In this document: piece by piece, positions 29,301-36,748 of the stretch
Numbering within the stretch: the first letter of the stretch is position 1
Layout of the letters: each line of letters begins with the position of its first letter
Assembly: GCF_028282165.1 (NCBI RefSeq)
Contig: NZ_JANQIM010000019.1
Location: forward strand, 1-57,950
Direction of reading: 5' to 3'
DNA: 57,950 bases
Origin: Winogradskyella sp.
Lineage (GTDB): Bacteria > Bacteroidota > Bacteroidia > Flavobacteriales > Flavobacteriaceae
Position numbers and translations under genes: made by a program
Notes under the pieces: generated by a model
Database searches by the model: none
Told to the model about the DNA's origin: nothing
What the model saw: the letters and a program-made list of their open reading frames with translations, nothing else

Positions 29301-29577
29301 ATTTGTACACCTTAAGGATATGCGTGCTGCAGGTTTTGAGCCTATTAATGTCTTATCGCAATATAAATGGCAAGATGGCCTGGGTTATTACGAAAGCACT
29401 AAAGATGCCGCTACGAATTTCTTCATCGACTATTTACCAAAAGGCGTCTATATTTTTGAATATGACCTTCGGGTTAACAATGCTGGCGATATGAGTAACG
29501 GTATTAGTACAATCCAGTCCATGTACGCACCAGAATTTAGCAGTCATAGTGAAGGTATTAGGGTTACTGTTGAATAG
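23377..29577 (+). CDS. Alpha-2-macroglobulin family protein (MG2/thioester type)
   Basis: The 2066-residue protein has a signal peptide (MKNLISILMLVCFASFSNA), then a helical region to about residue 380. Macroglobulin-like beta domains follow; the MG2 signature RSIYRPGQTVYFKG lies near residue 600. The thioester motif CNEQ is intact at Cys1507-Gln1510 (YPYDCNEQTFSRYY). The family traps proteases, releasing a reactive thioester when cleaved. No lipobox is seen, unlike the E. coli homologue. Three short stretches of the coding DNA look like palindromic repeats (27989-28008, 28299-28323, 28764-28803). No penicillin-binding protein gene is adjacent. Confidence 0.92.
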   Translation: MKNLISILMLVCFASFSNAQNHFESQWKKVIEFENDGLTKSATDLVDTIYNAAVASNNKQQQIKALLYKSKYMLVLEEDAQLNIIKRFKTEIEKADKMVTKHLLENMLATMYWQYFQQNRYRFYDRTNTSDKVSDDFRTWDLETLFNEIHIYYQRSLENGLLLQQERLENYKTLLIEAEGSKTYRPTLYDLLSHNALQFYKTSENSITKPAYQFKIENIALISDSEEFINLEIISKDTLSLQLNALNIYQNLLKFHRNAKTSKAFVIIDIERLKYVAQHAIFEDKEALLINTLKAKAKSLKSSPLSALYNFEIASVFQELGSRYNSNPYQGNVDETYRWKLKDALELCDAVISEYPESDGAKACDFLKKQMLQPSLRLQAERFLPVNLTSRVLVTYTNLKVLDFKIYKIDINQLKTFNQTYHTEDKARFFKKLKPLKSFTSTLKSEGDYQQHSTEIVIPELTNGFYLIKVDTNTKDNVFAATHIQVTDLALIESNENEVVNYQLINRNNGLPIVDASISISYRDNKNESYNKMLSTNRFGKFQFKKDKNHYRAIEVRADHKDDIAFFGDYNIGRMYKERGDSDTRYRTFLFTDRSIYRPGQTVYFKGIVTKTQNGKSSIVDNENVVTKLYNVNGEAIAELKLSTNEFGSFHGEFILPNDGLTGAYHIANKVKNYANTERAYFSVEEYKRPKFKPEFQPITDIFKVNDSITVKGTAIAFAGSNITDAKVIYRVKRQVQYPGWWYWKRPYYNSEPQEITFGESTTDASGNFEITFKAQPDETVSKEGLPIFRYEVTADVTDINGETRSATTIVNVGYHAMTLNIIAPQTIDKSKSARRSGGKEIEISLVTQNLNGEDVPAKGTLRIYKLKAPSRVLRNRPWKAPDFQMISKEDFKRLFPHDPYHNEHTLANWKKGGEVFSIDFDTEKNKTITLQELKKWDSGKYIIIAESKDTFGQEVKDEAYTSLFSNSDKTIADNQLFEASLDKDSYGAGDMAKLTVGSAARDITVTVEIEKDGRIISTQLAKLSNSKKTFNIPILEPDLGGFEVHVSYAAFNSYISQSFRVNVPYPKTDLEIETTTFRDKLQPGQDETWSFKIKGSKGDKVSAELLASMYDISLDEFKAHQWNFSPIDEPNYYGRINKNSRQSFGNTNFRLFNRFTNITHLNAQGFDQLNWFGFYFGDRRHMWRAKNSAVAYSPDNIMALEESVIDDEMTFAVTPQQPERGLAGGIEIDRDGVKDKNPIEPSSEEKLGSSPIQIRKNLNETAFFFPQLQTDADGNVSFNFKAPEALTKWKLQLLAHTKTLESTVTELEAVTQKELMVIPNVPRFLREGDEINISTKIANLTDDLLHGTAHIELTDPISSEDLHQIIQAEPGKNKMIKTDLILKNFSVNAKGNTQVSWKLNIPGGIQVVQYKIVAISVDLEKGTQFSDGEQNALPVLSNRMLVTETLPMWVRSNETKTFTLDKLASTSLSDPKTTLKNHRLTLEMTSNPAWYAVQALPYLMEYPYDCNEQTFSRYYANALAQHIVRSNPKIEAVFNKWASTSSAKTREVLLSNLEKNQELKSLLIQETPWLRDAQSETEQKKRIGLLFNLNKMNNELNSALRKLKNNQLPSGAWPWFNGGYANRYITQHIVAGFGHLDKLGVTSSAVEMQMITDAIRYLDTQFVKEYKDIKKYNKDADLTKDHLSYMQLHYLYLRSFYLNIKPSKEVNTIMDYYKGQIKKYWLPRSLYAKGLMALTMHRMNDSETTSKILKSLKENSITSEELGMYWKENTNSWHWYQAPIETQALMIEVFSEVGNVISTEHDSVTRNLTDIDNLKIWLLKNKQTNQWKTTKATTEAVYALLLQGSSWLDATDMVDVKVDNETISPETLDHVKVEAGTGYYKTSWNGYEIKEEQADVTITKKGDGIAWGALYWQYFENLDKITSAETPLKLSKKLFLKTNTNTGEKISEITSNTKLKVGDLVRVRMELRTDRSMEFVHLKDMRAAGFEPINVLSQYKWQDGLGYYESTKDAATNFFIDYLPKGVYIFEYDLRVNNAGDMSNGISTIQSMYAPEFSSHSEGIRVTVE
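27989..28008 (+). repeat. REP-like repeat fragment inside coding sequence
   Basis: The bases around TTCGACAAGCTCAGCC match a repeat type frequent in flavobacterial spacers; another copy with the same core lies at 57168-57181. It is read in frame here as part of the segment KWASTSSAKT of the alpha-2-macroglobulin. Confidence 0.5.
28299..28323 (+). repeat. REP-like palindromic repeat inside coding sequence
   Basis: The sequence around CATCGAGCGCAGTCGAGATG is a near-palindrome of the TCGA-GCGC-TCGA type often found in intergenic repeats of Flavobacteriaceae. It is read in frame as VTSSAVEMQ of the alpha-2-macroglobulin. Confidence 0.55.
28764..28803 (+). repeat. REP-like palindromic repeat inside coding sequence
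   Basis: The ends TGTCATTTCGACAG and GACGAGAAATCTC, with complementary segments ATTTCG and CGAGAAAT, reproduce the layout of a repeat common in Bacteroidota spacers. Here it is translated as NVISTEHDSVTRNLTD. Confidence 0.6.
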
Positions 29578-29639
29578 ATTATAGCTAGTTCATAGGAATA
29601 TTTTCTATCTTTATTAGACTAACTAAAAAATATATCATT

Positions 29640-30014
29640 ATGAATGAAACAGTTTTTAAAGTGATCCGAATCATTTTCGGAGTCTTATTGGTCATTTTTG
29701 GATCCAATAAATTTCTGAATTTCATGCCAGCTCCTGAGGAGATCCCAGAACAAGTTATGAATTATATGATGGCTCTATCATCAACCAAAACTATAGAACT
29801 AGTTGGACTGGTTGAAGTCATAGCTGGATTGGCTTTTATCTTTAATAAATACGGAGGACTGTTAGCTATTATTTTAATGAGCGTATCCGTAAATGCAGTT
29901 CTATTTCATGTGTTTTTAGGCCCTGCGGATATAGCTGGTGCTGCCATCCTACTTGTTCTAAATATTGTAATGCTTTTCGGTTACAAGGAACAATACAAAT
30001 CTATGTTACAATGA
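29640..30014 (+). CDS. DoxX-family membrane protein
   Basis: The 124-residue protein has four transmembrane helices. The first carries RIIFGVLLVIFGSNKFLNF and the second LVGLVEVIAGLAFIF, both typical of DoxX. Family members are often quinone- or thiol-linked membrane proteins, but the role is not established for most. It is a single gene 62 bases after the alpha-2-macroglobulin stop, and it ends at a clear terminator. Confidence 0.85.
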   Translation: MNETVFKVIRIIFGVLLVIFGSNKFLNFMPAPEEIPEQVMNYMMALSSTKTIELVGLVEVIAGLAFIFNKYGGLLAIILMSVSVNAVLFHVFLGPADIAGAAILLVLNIVMLFGYKEQYKSMLQ

Positions 30015-30030
30015 GATATAGATTACGAAT

Positions 30031-30060
30031 AAAAAAGAAGAGGCATAATGCCTCTTTTTT
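30031..30060 (+). terminator. Bidirectional intrinsic terminator
   Basis: AGAGGCA (30039-30045), the loop TAA and TGCCTCT (30049-30055) form a 7-bp stem flanked by A-runs on the left and T-runs on the right. It would stop transcription both from the DoxX gene and from the converging DinB-like gene. Confidence 0.85.
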
Positions 30061-30075
30061 ATTACTATCGTGATA

Positions 30076-30636
30076 TTATTTTTCAGGGATACGTTTTTTA
30101 ATGAGTAAAATTTGTCCCAAATGACTAGATTGATGTTCCATGACATGGAACCAAGCCCAATGATGATTCATATTATTATCCATGGTATTTTGAGCCAACC
30201 AAGCATCATCCTTATCTTTTAAATATTGTAGAGTTTTTGCTCTTACAGCTTTAAAAGCCTCAAGATATTCTCTAACTTCTTTTCCTTTAAATTTTTTTTG
30301 AGCATCTCTACCCATAGACATAGCAGTTCCCCACTCTTTCTCCTCTTCTGCATTAAATTCTCTCTTCTCAAAAGTATATACCTGGTAAATCTTTTCGGTT
30401 GCTGCCAAATGCATGATTAATGTACCAATAGTATTAGCATCCTCATCAAGGAGATAATCTATAGCATCTACATCTAAATCCTTTACTGTTCTTTCTAAAC
30501 GATTACTTAAATCATTGAGCATAGAGACTAAAACACCTACTTGGGGTGTAAATCCTTCTTCTTCACTAATAATATTTTGTGAATTAACAGCAGTCAGGCT
30601 AAATAAAGTGAGGGCAATGATTAACACATATTTCAT
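30076..30636 (-). CDS. Exported DinB-like protein
   Basis: The 186-residue protein has a signal peptide (MKYVLIIALTLFSLTAVNS) and a DinB four-helix domain. Histidines at His76 (LIMHLAATEK) and His168/His172 (VMEHQSSHLGQI) match the DinB metal triad. Most DinB-fold enzymes are cytoplasmic thiol transferases or hydrolases; export of this one is unusual and implies a periplasmic or surface role. It is the last gene of a likely minus-strand unit with the DUF4136 and T9SS genes, 82 bases after the former. Confidence 0.82.
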   Translation of the reverse strand: MKYVLIIALTLFSLTAVNSQNIISEEEGFTPQVGVLVSMLNDLSNRLERTVKDLDVDAIDYLLDEDANTIGTLIMHLAATEKIYQVYTFEKREFNAEEEKEWGTAMSMGRDAQKKFKGKEVREYLEAFKAVRAKTLQYLKDKDDAWLAQNTMDNNMNHHWAWFHVMEHQSSHLGQILLIKKRIPEK

Positions 30637-30718
30637 AATGAACTGATTTAAAGTTTCATATAAAAATACTAATTAAATAGATGAAAGTAAATCGTTCAAG
30701 ACAAAACCTAATGTCGAG

Positions 30719-31237
30719 TTATTTTGGTGGATAACCAGCAAATATCTTTTCGACTAATCTCACAAAGGCTTCCTCTCGTTTTTCAGGTGAGGCATTAGGT
30801 CGGTATGTACTTTCGCTAACAGCTTGCCAAAATAGTCGTTCGTTCTGTTTTTTGTCTACAAAATCGATTAAGAGTTCTCTTGTATGTTGATTGCCCCCCA
30901 GAGGTATCCCTACAGAAACACCACCTCCAACATTTCCTCCGGTACCACCAGCTCCTACTCCAATATTAGAATTGTTTCTATTCTGAATATCCTGACTTTG
31001 AATATCAATGAAAAAATCGGGATTATCAGAACGTGTCAATCCCATAGTGGCTAATTTAGCATCTATCGCCCTAATTAAACGCTTAGTATCTAACTGGCTT
31101 AAACCAGTCTGCATGTCATCAAAATAATTATACGTTTTATATCGATTAAAATCAGTTGATTTTTCGTAGTCATAATTAACAATGGTTCCACAAGATGTGA
31201 ATAATAAAGCAACTAAAATAAATCTGAAAGCTTTCAT
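30719..31237 (-). CDS. DUF4136 lipoprotein
   Basis: The 172-residue product starts at the ATG at 31237, immediately before a lipoprotein signal (FRFILVALLFTSC). An upstream in-frame ATG would add 27 residues without a signal and overlap the previous gene. The DUF4136 pattern is clear: NYDYEKSTDFNRYKTYNYF near the start, the central DNPDFFIDI, a Gly-rich loop (NIGVGAGGTGGNVGGG), and a C-terminal TYRPNASPEKREEAF. The molecular function of the domain is not known. Confidence 0.88.
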   Translation of the reverse strand: MKAFRFILVALLFTSCGTIVNYDYEKSTDFNRYKTYNYFDDMQTGLSQLDTKRLIRAIDAKLATMGLTRSDNPDFFIDIQSQDIQNRNNSNIGVGAGGTGGNVGGGVSVGIPLGGNQHTRELLIDFVDKKQNERLFWQAVSESTYRPNASPEKREEAFVRLVEKIFAGYPPK

Positions 31238-31265
31238 ATCTTTTTCTTTTAAAGATACAGAAAAA

Positions 31266-33089
31266 TCACTTCTTAACGATAGTTTTAAAAAGGCGGCCTC
31301 GATTCGTAAGAATTTCAATAAAATAAACTCCTGCTCGATATTCAGATATGTTTAACTTTAAAGAATTAGTTTCTGATATCTTTTGGCCTAAGTAAGAATA
31401 AACCACTATTCGCTCTAAGTCTTCATCTTCAATACCTTTAATGTAAATTATATCAAATGCAGGATTTGGATAAATCTTAATCCAATTGTCATTATATATG
31501 TCCATTACGGATAAATCTTCACAGGCCATAATTACTTCTGCATTAGAATTGCATCCTACAGCATTATTTGAAATGGTACCATTTCCATTATCTACTACAT
31601 CACAAACTAAAGCATTTTGACAAACCGCAAGTGCTGGATTATCAGAAAACTCAAGAGTTAAACTACTATTCCACTGCGACGTATCTAAACGAGATATATC
31701 AGAAATCGTATTGTTATCAATAATTTGTAATACTGGTGGTTGAACAAGTCCTCCTACCAAGCTTAAATTCTCATTTAAACCATTTAAGTCAGTTAACTGA
31801 TCATTATTATCTAAGACAATTGTGATGTATTCAATTATATTACCTGCACCTTCCAATGAAAGTAATGAATCCATGTCCCTGATAACAAAAACAACAGGAA
31901 TACTGATGGTATAATTATTTAAAAACAATATATTTTGAAGCATTAGGTTATTATCAAATACAACAAAAGCATCCATACCGTTTAAACCTGTAATGTTTAG
32001 AGCCTCTAAACCTTGCATTGATGTAATAGAAGTATTAGTAACAGAAATACTGCCAACGCTATTAAGTGATGATAGTGGTGAGAGGTCTTCAATATCACTT
32101 CCAACTATGACTAAAAATCCTGAAATAGAATCGCAATTTGGGTATAAGTTCATAAAATTATCCACTTCGGCTTGACTTGTCAAGACAACATTATCGTCCG
32201 GGCATATTGAGCAATTTAATTCAACTTCATTTTGGTTGTTACAGCCAACACTATTGTTATTAATTTCAATTGTATCTGCAAAAGGTATAGCATCGCAAAC
32301 AAAGTTTGAACTACAAGTAGATAAGTTCGGATTACCTGTAATAATCAAATTTGTACCACAACCCTGTTGGTATGAATCAGTAAATCCATCTATATCTTCC
32401 AAAAGGTTATTGTCCCTGATTTCAAAACCACAGAGAGGCACAATATTATTTAAGGAATCAAACGAAGTCATAGAATCATTATTTATAAAAACAAAACTAC
32501 CTGTTAAACCAAGATTGTCTAATCCAACAAAACTCGTCAAATTATCATTGTCTTCAATATAGAAATCGTCCATATTAGTAAAACCGTTCAAACCATTAAA
32601 ATCGACAATTAAATCGTTATTAATTATTCCTATAGAATATCCTACACCTTGAATACCTTGTAAGCCGTCCAAACTAATTAATTGTGGATTATCCTTAATT
32701 GTTAAATCCATTGGGTTATCATTTACCGCATTGGCAAGTCCATTAAGGTTAGTTAACAAAGGGTTATTTTCGATGTAAATATGACTGCTTTCAGATCCAA
32801 AATCGAAATTAGTCAATGAATTAAATCCGTCTAAATCGGTCAATAAGGGGTTATTAACAACCCATAGACCACCAAAATTAATAATGCCATTAAACCCATT
32901 GACATTTGTAATATCTGTTCCTTCTACTACTATTACATTTTGCAATTCAGTACAACCAGGGTAATTGATAAAATAGTCGTCTATTTCCTGCTGATTGTTA
33001 AACATCAGATTTCCAGAAAAAGATGGACATTGCGCAAAGCCTATGCTCTGCATCAATAAACAAACAAAAAAGAAAAGCTTAAATTTCAT
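31266..33089 (-). CDS. T9SS-exported leucine-rich-repeat-like surface protein
   Basis: The 607-residue product starts at the ATG at 33089, directly at the signal peptide (MKFKLFFFVCLLMQSIGFAQ). It has two sets of irregular leucine-rich or receptor-L-like repeats of the form 'NNxLLTxLxGL', each ended by Cys-rich segments (NLSTCSSNFVCDA; ALAVCQNALVCD). The C-terminal 80 residues form a type A sorting domain (IKIYPNPAFDIIYI, then LNISEYRAGVYFIEI). It should pass through the type IX secretion system and attach to the cell surface or be released. The gene starts a minus-strand unit with the DUF4136 and DinB-like genes. Confidence 0.88.
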   Translation of the reverse strand: MKFKLFFFVCLLMQSIGFAQCPSFSGNLMFNNQQEIDDYFINYPGCTELQNVIVVEGTDITNVNGFNGIINFGGLWVVNNPLLTDLDGFNSLTNFDFGSESSHIYIENNPLLTNLNGLANAVNDNPMDLTIKDNPQLISLDGLQGIQGVGYSIGIINNDLIVDFNGLNGFTNMDDFYIEDNDNLTSFVGLDNLGLTGSFVFINNDSMTSFDSLNNIVPLCGFEIRDNNLLEDIDGFTDSYQQGCGTNLIITGNPNLSTCSSNFVCDAIPFADTIEINNNSVGCNNQNEVELNCSICPDDNVVLTSQAEVDNFMNLYPNCDSISGFLVIVGSDIEDLSPLSSLNSVGSISVTNTSITSMQGLEALNITGLNGMDAFVVFDNNLMLQNILFLNNYTISIPVVFVIRDMDSLLSLEGAGNIIEYITIVLDNNDQLTDLNGLNENLSLVGGLVQPPVLQIIDNNTISDISRLDTSQWNSSLTLEFSDNPALAVCQNALVCDVVDNGNGTISNNAVGCNSNAEVIMACEDLSVMDIYNDNWIKIYPNPAFDIIYIKGIEDEDLERIVVYSYLGQKISETNSLKLNISEYRAGVYFIEILTNRGRLFKTIVKK

Positions 33090-33246
33090 AAAAAAGTAAG
33101 AATATTCGAATTTAAATATAATCAATAATTCACTCCTTGAAAAGATATTTTTTATTATTCTTCCCTAGAATCTGGTTCAACGAAAGCACAATCTATTGTT
33201 GTTATATTCTACAATATTTTTATTTTTTGCTTCATGATCGTTGGTT

Positions 33247-34245
33247 TTAGTCATTCAGTATTTGCCACAATTTATCTTTAAGTTCCGTTAAACCTTGTTG
33301 AGCAACAGAAGAAATAAACATGTACTCACACTCTAAATCCTTGTCTAGTATAGTGGAAATCTCAGACTTTAATTCATCATCCAACATATCTGATTTTGAA
33401 ATCACCACAAAACGCTCCTTATCTAACATCATTGGATTGTAACGTCTTAGTTCATCAACCAAAATTTCATATTGCTCTACAATATCTTTGGCATCCGCAG
33501 GAATTAAAAACAACAAAATTGAATTTCGTTCTATGTGCCTTAAAAAGTAATAACCTAACCCTTTTCCTTCTGCAGCACCTTCAATAATCCCTGGAATATC
33601 AGCCATAACAAACGACTGATAGTCACGGTATTTTACAATGCCTAAATTGGGTTTTAAGGTTGTAAATTCATAATCGGCGATTTTAGGTTTTGCAGACGTT
33701 AAGACCGATAACAAGGTCGATTTTCCTGCATTGGGGAATCCCACCAAGCCAACATCTGCTAGCACTTTAAGCTCTATGGTGATATTCTTTTCTTCAAGCG
33801 GAATACCAGGTTGCGCATATCTTGGTGTCTGATTGGTAGCACTTTTAAAGTGCCAATTACCACGACCTCCTTTACCGCCTTCGGCTACAATCTTCTCTTG
33901 CCCATCCTCAGTTATTTCAAACAGTGTTTTACCTGTATCTGTATCCTTTACAGCAGTACCTAAAGGCACCTCGATAATGGCATCTTCACCATCAGCTCCG
34001 GTACTTCGAGCCGAACCCCCATGTTCGCCATGACCAGCTTTTATATGTCGTTTAAACTTTAAGTGAATTAAGGTCCAAAGGTTAGAATTACCTCTTATTA
34101 TGACATGACCTCCACGACCACCATCGCCACCATCAGGACCTCCCTTGGCAATATATTTCTCTCTGTGTAAATGCGCAGAACCTTTACCTCCATTACCAGA
34201 AGTAACGTGCATTTTTACATAATCGACAAAATTTCCTTCAGTCAT
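33247..34245 (-). CDS. obg: Obg-family GTPase
   Basis: The 332-residue GTPase has the Gly-rich Obg fold (residues 1-160, with repeated G-x-x-G-x-G) and the GTPase domain. G1 is GFPNAGKST (169-177), followed by DIPGIIEGA (G3) and SKSD (G4). The C-terminal OCT extension of some homologues is absent, as is usual in Bacteroidota. The protein acts in ribosome assembly and stress control. It lies 83 bases after hpt-adk on the same strand, with a strong palindromic repeat in that gap. Confidence 0.95.
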   Translation of the reverse strand: MTEGNFVDYVKMHVTSGNGGKGSAHLHREKYIAKGGPDGGDGGRGGHVIIRGNSNLWTLIHLKFKRHIKAGHGEHGGSARSTGADGEDAIIEVPLGTAVKDTDTGKTLFEITEDGQEKIVAEGGKGGRGNWHFKSATNQTPRYAQPGIPLEEKNITIELKVLADVGLVGFPNAGKSTLLSVLTSAKPKIADYEFTTLKPNLGIVKYRDYQSFVMADIPGIIEGAAEGKGLGYYFLRHIERNSILLFLIPADAKDIVEQYEILVDELRRYNPMMLDKERFVVISKSDMLDDELKSEISTILDKDLECEYMFISSVAQQGLTELKDKLWQILND

Positions 34246-34250
34246 GTTTT

Positions 34251-34324
34251 GTCATTCCCGCGGAAGCAGGAATCTCATTTTTCAAAGTTACTTTGTGATG
34301 GATTCCTGCTTCCGCAGGAATGAC
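34251..34324 (-). repeat. Large palindromic repeat between hpt-adk and obg
   Basis: Two 24-base arms (34251-34274 and 34301-34324) are complementary except at one position, with a 26-base loop. The arms start GTCATTCC and contain GGAAGCAGGAATC, matching a repeat type common in Bacteroidota. In the minus-strand mRNA the single mismatch becomes a G-U pair, so the hairpin is fully paired. It would lie in the spacer just upstream of obg (obg ATG at 34245). Confidence 0.85.
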
Positions 34325-34328
34325 AGTT

Positions 34329-35441
34329 CTAAAGCTTATCTATTGCAGTACTCAAACGAACTGTAATATCTTCGATACTTCCTACGCCGTCTACACCAAA
34401 AAACTTATTTTGCTTTGAGTAGTATTCTTGTAGAATAGCCGTTTCTTCGTAATAAACCTTAATTCTATTGCGGATAACAGCTTCATCAGAGTCGTCCGCT
34501 CTTCCACTGGTTTCTCCACGTTTTAATAAACGTTCAACCAATATCTCATCATCAACATTAAGGGCAATCATACCATTGATTTGAGAATCTTTGCTATCCA
34601 TCAATTCATCAAGGGCTTTTGCCTGTGCATTAGTTCTCGGAAAACCATCAAATATAAAGCCCTTGGCATCAGCATTCTTTTCTACCTCTTTGTTCAACAT
34701 ATCAATTGTTACCTGATCTGGAACCAATTCGCCTTTATCCATGTAAGACTTAGCCAACATGCCTAAAGCCGTTTCATTTTTAATGTTGTATCTAAACACA
34801 TCGCCAGTAGAGATGTGTACTAAATCGTACTTTTCTTTTAAAAAATTAGCTTGCGTTCCTTTTCCAGCACCTGGAGGTCCAAATAGCACAATGTTTGTCA
34901 TATGTTGTGTGGTTTTTAATTGATACACATCTGGTAAGTCCCTTCCTAATCCCTTATAATCCAACCCGTAACCAACGATGAATTTATTTGGAATTTCTTT
35001 ACCTATGTAGTGAAGTTTAAAATCTTTGTCATAGGCTTCTGGCTTGTAAAACAACGTCGCAATGAGTAGCTGCTTTACATTTTCATTTTTAAAAATGCGA
35101 TGCACTTCTTCAAGTGTATTGCCAGAGTCTATAATGTCTTCTAAAATAACGACAGTCCTTCCTGTTAAATCCTGAGTGAGACCAATCAACCTTTGAATAT
35201 CTTCACTAGATTTCACACCTTCGTAAGATGCCAACTTTATAAAGGTGACTTCACAAGGTTTTGGGTATTTTTTTACAAAGTCGCTCACAAACATAAATGA
35301 GCCATTTAAAATACCAACAAATACAGGCATTTCATCTCCTAAATCCGTAGCGATGGCATCTACCATATGTTTCACAGCCTCATCTATATCGTGCTCAGAG
35401 ATAAAAGGTTTAAAGTATAAATCGTGAAGCTTAATAACCAT
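34329..35441 (-). CDS. adk: Fused hypoxanthine phosphoribosyltransferase-adenylate kinase
   Basis: The 370-residue protein joins two enzymes. Residues 1-175 are a type I phosphoribosyltransferase of the Hpt type with the PRPP motif VVILEDIIDSGNT (97-109), converting hypoxanthine or guanine to IMP or GMP. Residues 181-370 are a short-lid adenylate kinase: P-loop GPPGAGKGT (188-196), DGFPRTNAQ, and RGETSGRADD. The fusion couples purine salvage to nucleotide phosphorylation. Met181 (base 34901) could also start a stand-alone kinase. It is divergent from purK, with obg downstream. Confidence 0.95.
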   Translation of the reverse strand: MVIKLHDLYFKPFISEHDIDEAVKHMVDAIATDLGDEMPVFVGILNGSFMFVSDFVKKYPKPCEVTFIKLASYEGVKSSEDIQRLIGLTQDLTGRTVVILEDIIDSGNTLEEVHRIFKNENVKQLLIATLFYKPEAYDKDFKLHYIGKEIPNKFIVGYGLDYKGLGRDLPDVYQLKTTQHMTNIVLFGPPGAGKGTQANFLKEKYDLVHISTGDVFRYNIKNETALGMLAKSYMDKGELVPDQVTIDMLNKEVEKNADAKGFIFDGFPRTNAQAKALDELMDSKDSQINGMIALNVDDEILVERLLKRGETSGRADDSDEAVIRNRIKVYYEETAILQEYYSKQNKFFGVDGVGSIEDITVRLSTAIDKL

Positions 35442-35459
35442 CTTATTATTTTAGAAATG

Positions 35460-35467
35460 CAAAGATA
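35460..35467 (-). promoter_or_regulatory. -7 box of hpt-adk
   Basis: On the minus strand TATCTTTG matches TAnnTTTG and lies 18 bases before the ATG at 35441. No -33 TTG is seen at normal spacing. Confidence 0.45.
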
Positions 35468-35531
35468 ATCAAATGATAATCGATAGACGATTTTTGGTTT
35501 CCATTTTTAGACTTTTGTACTAGAATTAGCT

Positions 35532-35539
35532 TATTTTTG
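35532..35539 (+). promoter_or_regulatory. -7 box of purK-purE
   Basis: TATTTTTG matches TAnnTTTG 51 bases before the ATG at 35591. The nearest TTG upstream lies at 14 bases, shorter than the usual 17-23. The resulting leader of about 45 bases contains two inverted repeats. Confidence 0.4.
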
Positions 35540-35553
35540 CTGTAAATTAAGTT

Positions 35554-35584
35554 AAATCTTTAAAGATTTCCACTGTCGTGGAAA
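35554..35584 (+). promoter_or_regulatory. Two adjoining inverted repeats in the purK leader
   Basis: AAATCTTTAAAGATTT (35554-35569) is a perfect 16-base palindrome. It shares three bases with a hairpin, TTTCCAC-TGTC-GTGGAAA (35567-35584), that ends 6 bases before the purK ATG. The overlap means the two could be alternative structures or an operator next to a stem. The function is not known. Confidence 0.6.
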
Positions 35585-35590
35585 GTAAGC

Positions 35591-36745
35591 ATGAACCATT
35601 TTTCTTCAGACTTTAAACTCGGTATTCTCGGTGGTGGCCAACTCGGTAAAATGATCTTGTATAACACTCGCAAGTTTGATATTTATACCTGTGTAATCGA
35701 TCCAAGTCCAGATGCACCTGCAAGATTGGCTTGTGATGAATTTTCTGTTGGCGACTTACTGGATTATGAAACGGTTGTTAATTTCGGAAAGAAAGTCGAT
35801 GTCCTTACTATAGAAATTGAAAACGTCAATGTCGATGCACTCGAAACCCTTGAAGACAAAGGTGTAAATGTGTATCCTTCTGCCAAGACCTTGCGTACCA
35901 TTCAGAATAAAGCGCAGCAAAAGTTATTCTATCGCGACCACAGCATTCCAAATGCTGACTTTTCGCGCTTTGCACATACGTCCGAAATTAATGATGCTGT
36001 TGAAAATGGTGGCTTAAGCTATCCTTTTGTATGGAAAAGTGCACGATTTGGATACGACGGACAAGGTGTTAAAGTGGTAAGACGCTATACCGATTTAGTG
36101 GATCTGCCAAATGTGGAATGCATTGCAGAAGATCTTGTTCCTTTTAAAAATGAATTGGCTATTATCGTTGCCAGAAATGCACAAGGGCATTTAAAGACCT
36201 ATCCTGTGGTTGAAATGGAGTTTCACCCTGAAGCCAACCAAGTGGAATACGTGATTTGCCCAGCAAGAATACCTGAAGATATTGCAAAAAAAGCAGAATT
36301 AGTCGCCTTAAAAACAGCGGCGGCGTTTGAACATGTTGGGTTATTGGCTGTAGAAATGTTTCAGACCGAAGACGACGATATCTTAGTTAACGAAGTAGCA
36401 CCAAGACCACACAATTCTGGTCATTATAGTATTGAAGCCAGCTATACATCACAATTTGAACAGCACCTAAGATGTATTTTAGGACTACCATTAGGAAACA
36501 CAGAGAGTAAAGTTGCAGGAGTAATGGTCAATTTGGTTGGTGCAGAAGACCATACAGGTAATGTTTTATATAAGAATATCGAAGAGATCATGGCTATGGA
36601 AGGTGTTACACCTCACATTTATGGGAAGAAACAAACCCGACCATTCCGAAAAATGGGACATGTCACTATAGTAAACAAGGACATAGCCAAAGCACGAGAA
36701 ATAGCAGAAAACGTAAAGCGAACAATTGAAGTAATTAGTGAATAA
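35591..36745 (+). CDS. purK: N5-carboxyaminoimidazole ribonucleotide synthase
   Basis: The 384-residue ATP-grasp enzyme makes N5-CAIR from AIR, ATP and bicarbonate in purine synthesis. The N-terminal motif LGILGGGQLGKM (about residues 11-22) is diagnostic. The ATP-grasp residues are in FVWKSARFGYDGQGVK and the metal-binding EVAPRPHNSGHYSIEA, with the C-terminal GKKQTRPFRKMGHVT. The length is normal. purE follows after 3 bases, so the two are co-translated in one operon. Confidence 0.96.
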   Translation: MNHFSSDFKLGILGGGQLGKMILYNTRKFDIYTCVIDPSPDAPARLACDEFSVGDLLDYETVVNFGKKVDVLTIEIENVNVDALETLEDKGVNVYPSAKTLRTIQNKAQQKLFYRDHSIPNADFSRFAHTSEINDAVENGGLSYPFVWKSARFGYDGQGVKVVRRYTDLVDLPNVECIAEDLVPFKNELAIIVARNAQGHLKTYPVVEMEFHPEANQVEYVICPARIPEDIAKKAELVALKTAAAFEHVGLLAVEMFQTEDDDILVNEVAPRPHNSGHYSIEASYTSQFEQHLRCILGLPLGNTESKVAGVMVNLVGAEDHTGNVLYKNIEEIMAMEGVTPHIYGKKQTRPFRKMGHVTIVNKDIAKAREIAENVKRTIEVISE

Positions 36746-36748
36746 ATT

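Noticed and set aside
31238..31318. Longer start for the DUF4136 lipoprotein
   Set aside because: It would overlap the T9SS gene and bury the lipobox.
31266..33089. DNA tandem repeats in the leucine-rich-like gene
   Set aside because: The repetition is only at the protein level and too degenerate to be a DNA repeat.
34329..34901. Separate adk gene starting at Met181
   Set aside because: The frame is continuous from 35441 with an intact Hpt domain; an internal start is possible but not shown.
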